Origin: Calothrix sp. PCC 7716
GTDB taxonomy: Bacteria > Cyanobacteriota > Cyanobacteriia > Cyanobacteriales > Nostocaceae
DNA length: 64,000 nt
Reading direction: 5' to 3'
Assembly: GCF_019977735.1 (NCBI RefSeq)
Contig: NZ_AP025018.1
Span: forward strand, 2,976,001-3,040,000
Shown: positions 8,923 to 18,670 of the stretch, one piece after another
How positions within the stretch are numbered: the stretch's first letter is position 1
Layout of the letters: every line of letters starts with the position of its first letter
Program-made: the position numbers and the translations under genes
The notes under the pieces: generated by a model
The model's database searches: none
Told to the model about the DNA's origin: nothing
Seen by the model: only the letters and a program-made list of their open reading frames with translations

Positions 8923-11379
8923 TCATAAATGTAACGTTACCAAACCGTTTATAGAAGCAACGCTATCTACATTATTGACACTGCTCGAATTATTTACCCA
9001 GTGGATAGATGGTAATAAATGCTGATTTAAAGCCATTGCTTGCAAACAGCTATTTATACTTGAAGTTGCTTGATTATATGCTGTAATCTTTTGTTCGACT
9101 ACATTTAATAAACGTTGGTTTTGAGCAATTTTCTCTGTTGCTTCTTGTTCTAAAGTTTTCTCTAAATAGCTACGCGCGCTCGCATACTGTTGTAATATTG
9201 CATAAGCTTGTTTGTCTGCTAGCGGTAGAAGTTGATTTTTTAGAGTTTGGTTAATTGTTTGACGGAAGGTTTTGCGGATGGTGCTAGATACTTTTGGCTC
9301 AAAGTCTAACTTTAATAGTTGTCGAATTTCTGGTTCTGCGTCTACCATGCTTTCGCTGTCGTAACCAAGTGAGGTTTGCTGTAATGTTTTGCGAAAGTGG
9401 TTGATAGAAAAAGTGCCTTCTTCGTAGAATTTTGGACTTTCACGTACAAAACGGTCACATTCTACGCTTGCTGCATTGATTAAAGCTAAAGTTATTTCTT
9501 TCTCAATTAATCTCAGTTCAGTCTCAATACCGCTATCGTTACCCAGTAAGCGGTACAATTGACGATAGTAATCTGATGTATTGATACGGGCGCCTAAGCG
9601 TTTGAAGTAGTTGCTAATTAATCCTAAAGTATTTTGAACTAATACGTCTTCGAGTTGATTGGCAAGATAATAAAAAGCTTCTACTAGAATAGCTAATAGC
9701 GGCGCCGTTGCATTGCGAGGGTGACTAATAGTCGCGCGTCGATATGCATCTGCTACAGAGAATGATTCTAATAACTCATCTAAACGTTGAATCATTTTTG
9801 CTTGAAGCTGTCGAAAATCTGCTTCAAACGCATTACACTCATTGTTAATTGTATTGTTTACCTCTTGAGTAAGATGAGAGCGCAGTGCATTACCAATTTC
9901 TTGTAACTCGCGGTTGAGACGCTGTAACTCATGGCTTTTCATCGCTTCTATTTCACGCGGTTGACTATATAATTCGCGCTGCACTGTTTGATAATGATTC
10001 TTAATTTGAATACAAACTGTTTCTAAATCATCAGCAAGGTTTTTGAATAGTTGTGGACGTTTTTCTTCGTTGAGGTAACGAGTGATGGCGCCTCTAAATT
10101 CTTCAATTCCACTATCTCGAATTAATTGTTCGATTAACTCGCTACCCGACTCATCTAAAATTCGCGTATAGTTTTGATTGGGTGTTTCATACCCATTTAC
10201 CGATATCCGAAACTCAGTTGGAGATAACTTGCCAGAATTTACACAGTAATTATTAAAAGCGTAAACAAATTGTGGTGTTTCTTCTTTACCATTTAATCCT
10301 TTAACACTTTCAGCAAAGACTGTATCTAAACCATACCTATCACTATGATTAGTTTGTCGAATCAAACTACCATAAAAACCTAATAAACCACTCGTTTTAT
10401 AAACCCTGGCACTTTCACGAAACTGCACATTCAATAAACTTTCGAGTCTTTGCCGCAACTGGGAATTATACCAAGTTTCATCAATGCGGTTAAAAACATA
10501 AAAAACTCTATCACGTATCCCAGGATTATTAGTGATTGTTTCTATAAGCTGAGTTTCTTCTTTCGTCATTTCACCTGCTGCCGCAGATTTTAACACACAC
10601 ACAACCGCCGAAGTATCAGGATGCTGAATTTTGGCGTAAGCTAAAGCTGCATCACGAGCAACTGGCGCATCAATTCCAGGTGTATCTATAATTACATTAC
10701 CGTCTTGCAGTAAAGGATGATAACAGTAATATTCAATTCGCTTTAATACCGCACTGTTACTACCTCTACGCGCGTAACTAGCAGCTTCCTTGAGCGTTGT
10801 AAAATTGAACTCTTCCATCGAATAGGTTGCATTATCAAGAGTATTAATACGCTGCCTGTTTGCTACATACCCTTCTAATAATAAGATTAATGCCTTTGCT
10901 TGCTTGGCTAACTCTGATTTGGTTTCGCCACCTTCTTTCTCAATAATTGCCCTGCATCCTTGCTGCAATAATTCAACAACTTCAGCTTTATTTATATTGC
11001 TAACGTTAGCAAAACCTAATTGTTGACATATTGAAATAGCTTGCTCACGAACTTCTGCTTCACTCAAAAACGTCAATACTACTCGTTCTCTATCGGGCGC
11101 CGCGTACTCAATCTTACATTCCGTTCCCGTGGCGTGTCCTTCTGCACTATATAATAATTCACGTCCAAGTAGTGCATTGATTAACATAGACTTACCTGCA
11201 CTAAAGGCGCCTGCAAATACAATTTCAAACTTTGGAGAAATTGCTTTACCCAAAGAAGTTTGGACAGGAGTAATATCGCACGCACGTAACGCTGACTCTT
11301 GATGCAAAAGCTCTAAAATCTCATCTACTTGTGCTTTGAGGTTCTGACACTGCAACGGGGACTGTGACATGGTAGACAC
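8923..11379 (-). CDS. Dynamin-like GTPase
   Basis: An 818-residue protein. G1/P-loop GAFSAGKS at residues 57-64, G3 IIDTPGID near 235, and G4-like NRID near 298 place it in the bacterial dynamin-like/large GTPase group. The remainder is mostly helical with long charged helices (for example SYLEKTLEQEATEKIAQNQR near the end), consistent with a stalk. The hydrophobic patch near residues 555-585 could act as a membrane paddle. Such proteins bind and remodel membranes; some act in phage defence or repair. It is encoded alone, opposite in strand to the second and third GTPases at 13257-18629 and 18671-20443. The start ATG gives MSTMSQ; the second ATG three codons later is an alternative. Confidence 0.85.
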   Translation of the reverse strand: MSTMSQSPLQCQNLKAQVDEILELLHQESALRACDITPVQTSLGKAISPKFEIVFAGAFSAGKSMLINALLGRELLYSAEGHATGTECKIEYAAPDRERVVLTFLSEAEVREQAISICQQLGFANVSNINKAEVVELLQQGCRAIIEKEGGETKSELAKQAKALILLLEGYVANRQRINTLDNATYSMEEFNFTTLKEAASYARRGSNSAVLKRIEYYCYHPLLQDGNVIIDTPGIDAPVARDAALAYAKIQHPDTSAVVCVLKSAAAGEMTKEETQLIETITNNPGIRDRVFYVFNRIDETWYNSQLRQRLESLLNVQFRESARVYKTSGLLGFYGSLIRQTNHSDRYGLDTVFAESVKGLNGKEETPQFVYAFNNYCVNSGKLSPTEFRISVNGYETPNQNYTRILDESGSELIEQLIRDSGIEEFRGAITRYLNEEKRPQLFKNLADDLETVCIQIKNHYQTVQRELYSQPREIEAMKSHELQRLNRELQEIGNALRSHLTQEVNNTINNECNAFEADFRQLQAKMIQRLDELLESFSVADAYRRATISHPRNATAPLLAILVEAFYYLANQLEDVLVQNTLGLISNYFKRLGARINTSDYYRQLYRLLGNDSGIETELRLIEKEITLALINAASVECDRFVRESPKFYEEGTFSINHFRKTLQQTSLGYDSESMVDAEPEIRQLLKLDFEPKVSSTIRKTFRQTINQTLKNQLLPLADKQAYAILQQYASARSYLEKTLEQEATEKIAQNQRLLNVVEQKITAYNQATSSINSCLQAMALNQHLLPSIHWVNNSSSVNNVDSVASINGLVTLHL

Positions 11380-11492
11380 TTTACTAGTTACTATGCTTAC
11401 ATTCTAAGAATGACCATATTTAACTTGGCTCAGTATTATTACAGAGAAAACTTAAAGAGTTTAGTAATACAAGTATAATATAAGAATGTAGC

Positions 11493-11630
11493 CTATAAAT
11501 AATTGAAATAGTCCGGAAAACCGGATTCCTCTTGTTGGTTCTCACTTGGTAAATCATACATTGTTGGCAGAGTTGGGTGAAGAGGAAGGGGTAGGTCTGA
11601 CCGAGGGATATTGCTAAAACTAGAAGTCAT
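11493..11630 (-). pseudogene. Truncated copy of a Uma2 family gene (N-terminal 45 codons)
   Basis: The reverse strand reads ATG at 11630 through MTSSFSNIPRSDLPLPLHP and LPTMYDLPSENQQ and stops at TAG 11493-11495. It aligns codon by codon with the first ~42 residues of the Uma2 gene at 11715-12635 (MTSVFNYIPQSDPPLPPHL). The rest of the Uma2 fold is missing, so it is the remnant of a tandem duplicate. The rest of the 335-bp gap 11380-11714 shows nothing else I can support. Confidence 0.75.
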
Positions 11631-11714
11631 AAGTACTAAACCTCAACTTGACGTGCGGAAGCTTAAGAAAACGCTCAAAGAACGATTATTTAGATTTGGA
11701 TTGTAAAAATCATT

Positions 11715-12635
11715 CTATTGCTCAGGAATTATTCCTAGCTGACGCAATTGTTCTGCGAGTTTTGCCGCTTTTATTTTCTCTTCGGCAGCTTCTTGTTTAG
11801 CTAACTCAGCTTCTTGTTTAGCTTCAGTAGCTTTTTGTTCAGCTTCGGTAGCTTTTTGTTCAGCTTCGGTAGCTTTTTGTTTAGCCAGTTCAGCTTCTTG
11901 TTTAGCTAACTGTGCTTCTTGTTTAGCTAACTGTGCTTCTTGTTTCGCTGACTGTGCTTCCTCTTCAGCAAAAAGAATAAATTCTCCTTCAAGAGTAAAC
12001 CATCGTAACCATAACTGATCAATACCTAGAAATGTTCCTTGCCATAACCCCAAACTTAAACCTAATTCTGGCACTAATAAGCGTCCGTTGCTAAAATCCG
12101 TTGCTTCATAACGACCACCAACAAGATGATACGGCTGAACTTCGTTAGTGTAGCGACTAAACACTATATAGTAAGGGACTCGTAAAATATCTTTGTATAC
12201 TTTCCACTTTGTTGGAGGTTTATTTTCTTTTTGTTCGGTTTCTCCTAAATCTTCATCTTCTGTACCTGGGGATAATAGCTCAACTACGACAAAAGGATTT
12301 GCGTTCTCCTGCCAAGTTACATAACTTAATCTTAAATCTCGTCCTTGGTATAATTTTCCAACTCCAACCACACCAAACCAATCTGGACGTTTGTACCATA
12401 GGGTGTGGTTCTTATCATAGTAGAGATTGAGGTCAGCAGCGCTGTAAACTAGGTCAGGGTTCCAGTTAGTCGGCTGAAAAGTTAAACGTAAAAGTAAAGG
12501 TTGGAAAAAATGGAAATCGTCTGGCAAACCTGGTTCCTCCGGGTTCTCACTAGGTAAATCATACATTGTTGGCAGGGTTAAGTGAGGAGGGAGCGGTGGG
12601 TCTGATTGAGGAATATAGTTAAAAACGGAAGTCAT
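11715..12635 (-). CDS. Uma2 family PD-(D/E)XK endonuclease-like protein
   Basis: A 306-residue protein of the Uma2 (DUF820) family, very expanded in cyanobacteria. Visible nuclease-fold pieces: SAADLNLYYDKNHTLWYKRP, then PDWFGVV (acidic residue after the beta strand), FVVVELLSPGTEDED (catalytic-type E) and KWKVYKDILRVPYYIVF. The C-terminal ~75 residues are a charged coiled coil built from repeated KQEAQLA/KATEAEQ heptads, probably variable in length. I chose the ATG at 12635 rather than the longer frame to 12740 because MTSVFNYIPQ is where the truncated copy at 11493-11630 also starts. Substrate and role are unknown for this family; some members are thought to act on DNA in mobile-element or toxin contexts. 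Confidence 0.8.
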   Translation of the reverse strand: MTSVFNYIPQSDPPLPPHLTLPTMYDLPSENPEEPGLPDDFHFFQPLLLRLTFQPTNWNPDLVYSAADLNLYYDKNHTLWYKRPDWFGVVGVGKLYQGRDLRLSYVTWQENANPFVVVELLSPGTEDEDLGETEQKENKPPTKWKVYKDILRVPYYIVFSRYTNEVQPYHLVGGRYEATDFSNGRLLVPELGLSLGLWQGTFLGIDQLWLRWFTLEGEFILFAEEEAQSAKQEAQLAKQEAQLAKQEAELAKQKATEAEQKATEAEQKATEAKQEAELAKQEAAEEKIKAAKLAEQLRQLGIIPEQ

Positions 12636-12793
12636 GGTAGTAAACTCAAATAATAGTAAGTATAAAATATGAGGATTTATGTGGGGCTGGCAAAATTGGC
12701 AACGGATACAACGGATGTAACGGATGAGTGTTACAAACAATGATTTTTAAGGGCGCCTCTAAAACGCTATTTCACCCTATTGCCTATTGTTTT

Positions 12794-13024
12794 CTACTTG
12801 TGTAGTTGTTTGGTGCCTAGCAATTTGCATGTTTTTGCCGTAATGCTTCGCTCTCCAGACTCAGCAGTCGGAAATGCCTTTGCTACATCTGGTTCAAGTA
12901 AAACAAGATTAGTTCCAGCTTTATAGCGTTCTGCGTACTTTCCCTTAACACCCCCTGTCCTCGGTGAGAAGTCATATTCAAAAAGTAATTCATCTTCCAA
13001 CTCGTTTTCATTCTCATAAAGCAT
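12794..13024 (-). pseudogene. Small conserved cyanobacterial protein with frameshifted C-terminus
   Basis: The core (EYDFSPRTGGVKGKY, AERYKAGTNLVLLEPDVAKAF) matches a common small cyanobacterial protein often paired with toxin genes. Relatives continue with a VNEALR-type helix. Here that helix appears in a shifted frame (SEALRQKH) at about 12825-12860, while the in-frame text (GERSITAKTCK) is unlike the family. A 1-base indel near 12862 probably broke the tail. I take ATG 13024 as start; a longer frame to 13120 exists but its extra 32 residues are not recognisable. Confidence 0.5.
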
Positions 13025-13256
13025 AAAATCTCCGACGAGTGCTTTGTTGCTTCCTTTGATATGCTCCAAAAGGTCGGTATGAGATACGGCTAACCTTGCG
13101 GGCATATCAGGATAATCCAATAGTAGCGTATGGACTCTCCCTGAGTACCTAAATTTAAATTTCCGTAAGTTTGCGGTTAAAAAAAGATTTTGTAAATACT
13201 AGTATTGGAGAAAATATCAGAATTTACAAAATATAAAAATTAGGAATAAACAGTAG

Positions 13257-13949
13257 ATGCTAGGCAAGGGTGGCTTGTGGGACGATTCAGACTATCAAAA
13301 TGCTATTTGTAAATGTCAAAAAATTGCTTATGAAGACTACAAATTTACAGATTTGGCTCTTCAAGAAACTGAGACAACACTTAAAGATTTGAGAATCGGT
13401 ATCCAAGACACATTAGAATCTATTTGGAGCAATACTAGCAGCAATTCTACAGCTAAGACAGCTAAAGAAGTCGCAAAACAGCTTGAGGCTATAAAGCAAT
13501 CTCTTGAAGAAGAAATTGTCAAAAAAATTGAGAATGTACGCGAATCTCTAGATGCCAAACAACGCGCTCTCAATTATTTCACCATTGCCTTTATGGGTAA
13601 AACAAAGGCTGGTAAAAGTACTCTCCACGCCATTATGACAGGAGAAGGCTGGGATGCAATCGGTGTAGGCAAGCAACGCACTACTCGTTCTAATCGAGTT
13701 TATGAGTGGAACAATCTGCGTATTATCGATACTCCAGGAATTGGCGCCCCTGATGGTAAAACGGATGAAGAAATTGCCCAAAGTGTTATCAGTGAGTCTG
13801 ATGTCATCTGCTATGTGGTAACAAATGACAGTATTCAAGAAAGCGAATTTAAGTTTTTACGTTTACTTAAGGAAAATGCCAAGCCACTAATTATTCTGCT
13901 AAACGTACATAAAAATTTCCGAGATTCACGGCGTGGTTCTTATGAACTA
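13257..13949 (+). pseudogene. GTPase-Hsp70 fusion gene, 5' segment (split by IS630-family element)
   Basis: 231 codons encode a helical N-terminus (~1-105) and a G domain: P-loop GKTKAGKS at 114-121, G3 IIDTPGIGAPDG near 155-166, and a degenerate G4 (LLNVHKN). The frame runs into a TAG contributed by the inserted element. Joining base 13949 to base 15657 (dropping the element and one TA) continues the frame as [13 protein letters not shown] without any stop to 18629, giving 1221 residues. The fold resembles dynamin-like/LeoA-type GTPases. As it stands only a truncated G domain can be made from this segment. ATG 13257 follows an AT-rich leader with no clear Shine-Dalgarno. Confidence 0.85.
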
Positions 13950-15654
13950 TAGCAATCCTAAATCATTTGTGAAAAAACAAAACGTTTTGGATATTTAATC
14001 TTATTTACTAATAAAACTTAAGCTCGTCACCCCCTTCGGGGGTGACGGCGCCACAAAAATTAAAAAAAAAGTATGTAAGAAACTTTAAATGTAGACTTAC
14101 TTTAAAAAATATCACTCTGTTTACGCATAACGGCACCTGCTGCCGGTAAAAATTACACGCAGTAGCTTTAGACAAGAGAATTTGAAGTTTTGGTAAACAG
14201 TTTTAAAATAAACTATAAATATAGTCTAGATTCATTATACAGCAATAGTTACGGGCTTCTAAAGTTAATGAAACTCTCAAATTTCAGTTTAATTGGAGCA
14301 ACAATTACCACCATAAGCCACACACTCTTTATGCGCGCGGACAAAACTTTTATTAATGAATGCGTGTATATCAGGAGCGTCAAACCGTGTTCAAACCTGA
14401 ATAGTTATCAAAAATCGGGTCATACATAAACATTTTTGGGAAATCAAATATCTGATGGTGAGTGACGAATTCAAACAAACTTTTAACATGAGGAAAAGAT
14501 TTACATAAATGATAAAATTTTCTCACAAAATTTTTAGCGTGGAGCCAAATGTCTTCTACAGGGTTTTGCGTTGGGTCATTTGGAGCAAACCGAATACAAG
14601 TAACTTTCCATTCATCTTCATTTAAGTCTTTATTAATCTTATCTAAATAATCTTTAAATTCTAATGAACGGTGATAACTAGCCCCGTCCCAAATTAAAGC
14701 AATACGACTTTTAGGATACTGAGAAATTAAATATTCTACAAAAGCAATAGCATTTTTTGAATTACCCTTTTCACTAGGTTTAATTATAAACTCTTGTGTA
14801 TAATAGTTCAAGGCGCCGAAGTAAGTTTGTTTCTCCTTTTCGTTTAATATTGGAATTTGAATTCTTTCTTTTTTATTTCCCCAAATGTAACCACAAATAT
14901 CTCCCCATAACAGATGACATTCATCTTCAAAAAATACTACTAGCTCTCCTGATACTATCTGGCTTTGGTGTTTTTGAAGCCAAGCTGTTATTTCTAGTTT
15001 TTTTTTGCTACTAATTCTTCATCTTTACGAGGATTCTTTTTCTGTGTTTTCTTCCAACTAATATTGGCCTGTTTAAATAAGTCGTAATAACTTTGATTTG
15101 ACTCAAAGACTACACTAAAATTATCATCCAAATACTCTTTTAATTCTTCTAAATGCCAATAATTTTTTTGTTTAAGCCAATTTATTACTATTTGCCTTTG
15201 TATTGAATCAAGATAACTTTTAGACCCTTTATATTTTAGTTTTAGTCCTGCAACTCCTTGTTCCGCAAATATATATTTCCATTTGTTTATAAAACCCACA
15301 GACACTCCTAAAATATTTCTAATCATTGAATAGTTATAGTTTTGTATTACCATCTGTACAGCTAACGCTCGTTTTAATTCTCTAGGGTCTGGGTTCGATT
15401 GAATAAACTGTATTAACTCATCCATATGTACTATCTAACACCCTGTTAGCACTGCTAAACTTCAGTATACCAACAACTGTAATTTTTCACTTCGGATGCG
15501 CGGATTGCTATATTTAAAGTTTCTTAGATACTTATTTGTTTAACTTTTATGGCGCCGTGACCCCCCTTGGGGGTCACGAGCTTAAGTTTTGTTAGTAAGT
15601 AAGATTAACCATCCAAAACATTTCGCTTTTTTCACGACTCATTTAGGATTGCTA
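13950..15654. mobile_element. IS630-family insertion element inside the GTPase-Hsp70 gene
   Basis: The 1705-bp element is flanked by TA duplications (13948-13949 and 15655-15656), as IS630/Tc1 elements target TA. Its ends are imperfect inverted repeats of about 145 bp (13950-14094 and 15508-15654) starting TAGCAATCCTAAAT. Each arm holds its own GC-rich hairpin, at 14026-14046 and 15557-15577. The transposase is on the minus strand (14380-15425). A second TATAGCAATCC-like motif at the inner edge of the right arm (15501-15512, reverse strand) hints that a smaller element, or a 145-bp MITE-like arm, was captured. Confidence 0.9.
14380..15425 (-). CDS. IS630 family transposase, -1 frameshift expected
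   Basis: Two frames together form a 348-residue transposase. The first (15425-14994) has the helix-turn-helix part (RALAVQMVIQNYNYSMIRNI...). The second carries the DDE catalytic domain: FFEDECHLLW (first D), ALIWDGASYH (second D) and NPVEDIWLHAKNF (E). They meet at a run of nine A (minus strand, 15006-14998) read as GCA-AAA-AAA-AAC before TAG; slipping back one base yields KKKLEITAWL and continues. A-run slippage is a known way for IS630 elements to make the full protein, so this may be programmed rather than decay. Confidence 0.85.
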
Positions 15655-15656
15655 TA

Positions 15657-18629
15657 GATAAATTTATTAATAACCCCGATAAACTGTTCGCTTATGATGG
15701 TTCCAGTGGTTTAGGAGGTCATATTGAGCGCATACGTCGTTATGCGCGGCAGCATTATGGCAACGACTATTTTGAGATTGTTCCTGTAATGCTATTAGCA
15801 GCACAGTTATCTTGTGAACCTCAACACCAACATCATAAACATGAGCTTTTTAACGCAAGCCGGATGCAAAACTTTTATGAAGGAATTCGATTATCTTTAA
15901 TTGAGTACGGTGCTATTAGGCGCTCACAAACCTTACTTGGTTCTACAGCGATTGATATCGAGGCGCCTTACCAGTGGATTAAAAAACAGAGTGAGAACTA
16001 TAAAATTTTAAATAATACATTAAAAAATAAGCATAAGACTATCCAAAACAAAATTAAAAAATCAATTAATGATGCTTGCGAGTCTCTAAAGTATGAGATT
16101 GAATCTGTCTTTCAAGATGCTCTAAATACTATTCCATCTTTTGCAGAAGACTATTGGAACCATTCAGAAACTAGTTTGCAACAAGGATGGGAACAAAAAT
16201 TAAAAAATATTCGGTTTGAAGAGCGTTTAAGTATAGCATATCAAGAAGTTATCACAACTTTTGGTCAGCAAGTTGAAGAATATCTTAAAGAAATAGGAAA
16301 TGAATTACAAATAATTGCCCAACTGGGTGGTATGACATTTAGCTTTAAAAAACAGGATTCAGATGATGAGCGCAATTTTTTTCGTATTGGAGGAGGAATT
16401 ATAGCAGTAGCAGGAGCAGTGATGGCATTTATCCCTCCTGTAGCTGGTGCTGCTTTCATTGTTAGTATTCTTGGAGGTGTTATTAGTTTTATTGGTGGTT
16501 TTTTTAAATCAAAAGACCAAAAGCGTAGAGAAGCTGTTGCAAATATATCGAGTTCTTTAGAGAATCAAGTCAATAACCAGAAGCAAATAACTTTATCTAA
16601 AGCTGTAGAACAAATGTATATAGTTTGTGGTGATGTTGCAAACAATATTGATAAATATTTTAATGACTTAATTGAAGGTTTAGAGGCAATTGCACAACAG
16701 CTTGATTCTGTTAAAAGTAAGCTTACAAGCCAAGTTAACAATTTTAATAATGCTTATGCAAAACGGATTATTGATTGGAGTCTTAAGTGTTATGAACCGC
16801 TGATAAGCGAGAGTGTAGATAGTACTATTGCTAGAGTAAACAGGAATTTTGGAAGGAAGATAAATATTGAAGTAAAAGTTTTTATCCAGTTACAAAGAAC
16901 TCAGGATGAAATTAATAGGGTTATACAAGAAGATATCTGTATTCAAATCTCTCAACCCACAATACCAGCAGGGACACCAAATTTCAATATTCCAACCCCT
17001 ACTTTGCCACAACCAGAGGCAGCAACAAAGCCAAAAGAAAAATTTCAGGGAGTTATAGGTATTGACCTTGGTACAACTAACTCAGTTATGGCTGTGATCA
17101 AAAATGGCTTATCAATGGTAATCCCTAATAAGGAGGGGTTTAGCACTACTCCTTCTGTAGTAGCTTATACTTACGGAAGTACTTGTCTTGTTGGACAAGC
17201 TGCAAAGCGCCAAGCTATAAAAAACCCTCTAAACACCTTTGACTCGGTGATGCGCTTTGTTGGTAAAAAATATGATGAAGTTACTGAGCAGGCTAAAGAA
17301 GTTCTCTATCAGGTTTTGCAGGATACTCAAGGTAAGATTAAGATTGACTGTCCAGTTTTGGGTAAGCAATTTACACCAGAAGAAATTTTAGCTGAGATTT
17401 TGCGTAAGTTAGCAGATGATGCCACCCAATATTTAGATGCACAAGTTATTAAAGTTGTACTTACAGTTCCAGCATACTTTGATGATATACAACGTCATGC
17501 TGTTAAAGAAGCTGGTTGTCTTGCTGGGTTGGATGTGTTACGGATTATCCCTAACCCTACAGCAGCAGCAATGGCTTATGGTCGAGACAAAGAAAATCAT
17601 GAAACTACTTTGTTCTTTGATTTAGGCGGTGGTCACTTGAGTATTTCAATTTTAGAGATTGGGGATGGAGTTTTTGAAGTTTTGTCCTATTCCGGAGATA
17701 CTCAACTTGGTGGAAATGACTTCGACCAAAAAATTATAGACTGGGTGGCTCAAGAATTTAAACACCTCGATGGTAATCCTCTTTATTATTACAAACAAGC
17801 TTGGCAGAGGTTAAGAGAAGCAGCAGAACAAGCAAAAATTGAACTTTCCAACACTACACAAACAACAATTGATTTACCCTGGATGACGAATACGACCTCT
17901 GTTCACAGAAATACGCATCTAAAGCTAACGTTAGCTCGACAAAAGTTTGAGCAGTTATGCGCTGATTTAATTAACCGCTGTCGTGTCAGTGTGGAAAATG
18001 CTCTTAAAGATGCCCACTTAGACAAAAGTGATATTGATAAAGTTATTTTAGTGGGTGGTTCTACCCGTATTCCTGCTGTTCAGAAATTCTTGCAACACTT
18101 CTTTGGTAAAGAACCTAAGCAGGGATTAAATATTGATGAATTAGTAGCTCTCGGAGCATCTGTACAAGCAGGAGTTTTAGATGGGAATGTTACAGGTATT
18201 CTCTTATTAGATGTAAATCCACTATCTCTGGGAGTCGAAACTCTTGGTGGAGTAATGACTAAAATTATTCCTCGTAACACCAGTACTCCTACTAAAAAAT
18301 CAGAAGTTTTTACGACTGCTGCTGATGGGCAAACTTATGTAGATATCCATGTGCTTCAAGGAGAAGCAGAACTAGCTAGCAATAATAAGAGTTTGGGCAT
18401 TTTACGTTTGGATGGCATTTCACTATCTCCTCGTGGAGTGCCCCAAATTGAGGTGATTTTCGAGATTGATGCAAATGGAGTACTGATTGTTATTGCTAAG
18501 GAAAAAGGCACTGGTAAAGTTCAATCTATGACTATTACTGGAGCTTTTACTTTATCTCAAGAGTACCAAAAGCATAAGGTAAACCTAGCTTCAAGTGTGC
18601 CTAATTTAATTAGTGCATTTTTATTGTAA
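15657..18629 (+). pseudogene. GTPase-Hsp70 fusion gene, 3' segment (dynamin stalk plus DnaK-like domains)
   Basis: Open from 15657 (first internal ATG 15789, giving 946 residues). In reconstructed numbering: rest of the G domain and helical stalk (~232-690) with a hydrophobic paddle-like stretch near 473-512 ([18 protein letters not shown]). Then an Hsp70 nucleotide-binding domain from ~696 ([12 protein letters not shown]; adenosine motif [13 protein letters not shown]), the linker [14 protein letters not shown], and a beta substrate-binding domain. It ends right after [11 protein letters not shown], so the alpha-helical lid is absent. The phosphate-2 motif reads [10 protein letters not shown] instead of DLGGGTFDVS. 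Whether the 946-residue part is still expressed from an internal or IS-borne start is unknown. A GTPase gene follows 41 bp downstream. Confidence 0.88.
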
Positions 18630-18670
18630 AAATTGACCTGATAGAAATTTAAATATTGAAAAAACAAACC

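Noticed and set aside
14190-14429. Plus-strand 79-codon frame inside the IS element
   Set aside because: No family match, it runs over the transposase 3' end and has no ribosome site.
15390-15420. GGGTTCGATTG text suggesting a tRNA T-loop
   Set aside because: It lies inside the transposase gene and no cloverleaf can be drawn around it. No other tRNA-like segment was seen.
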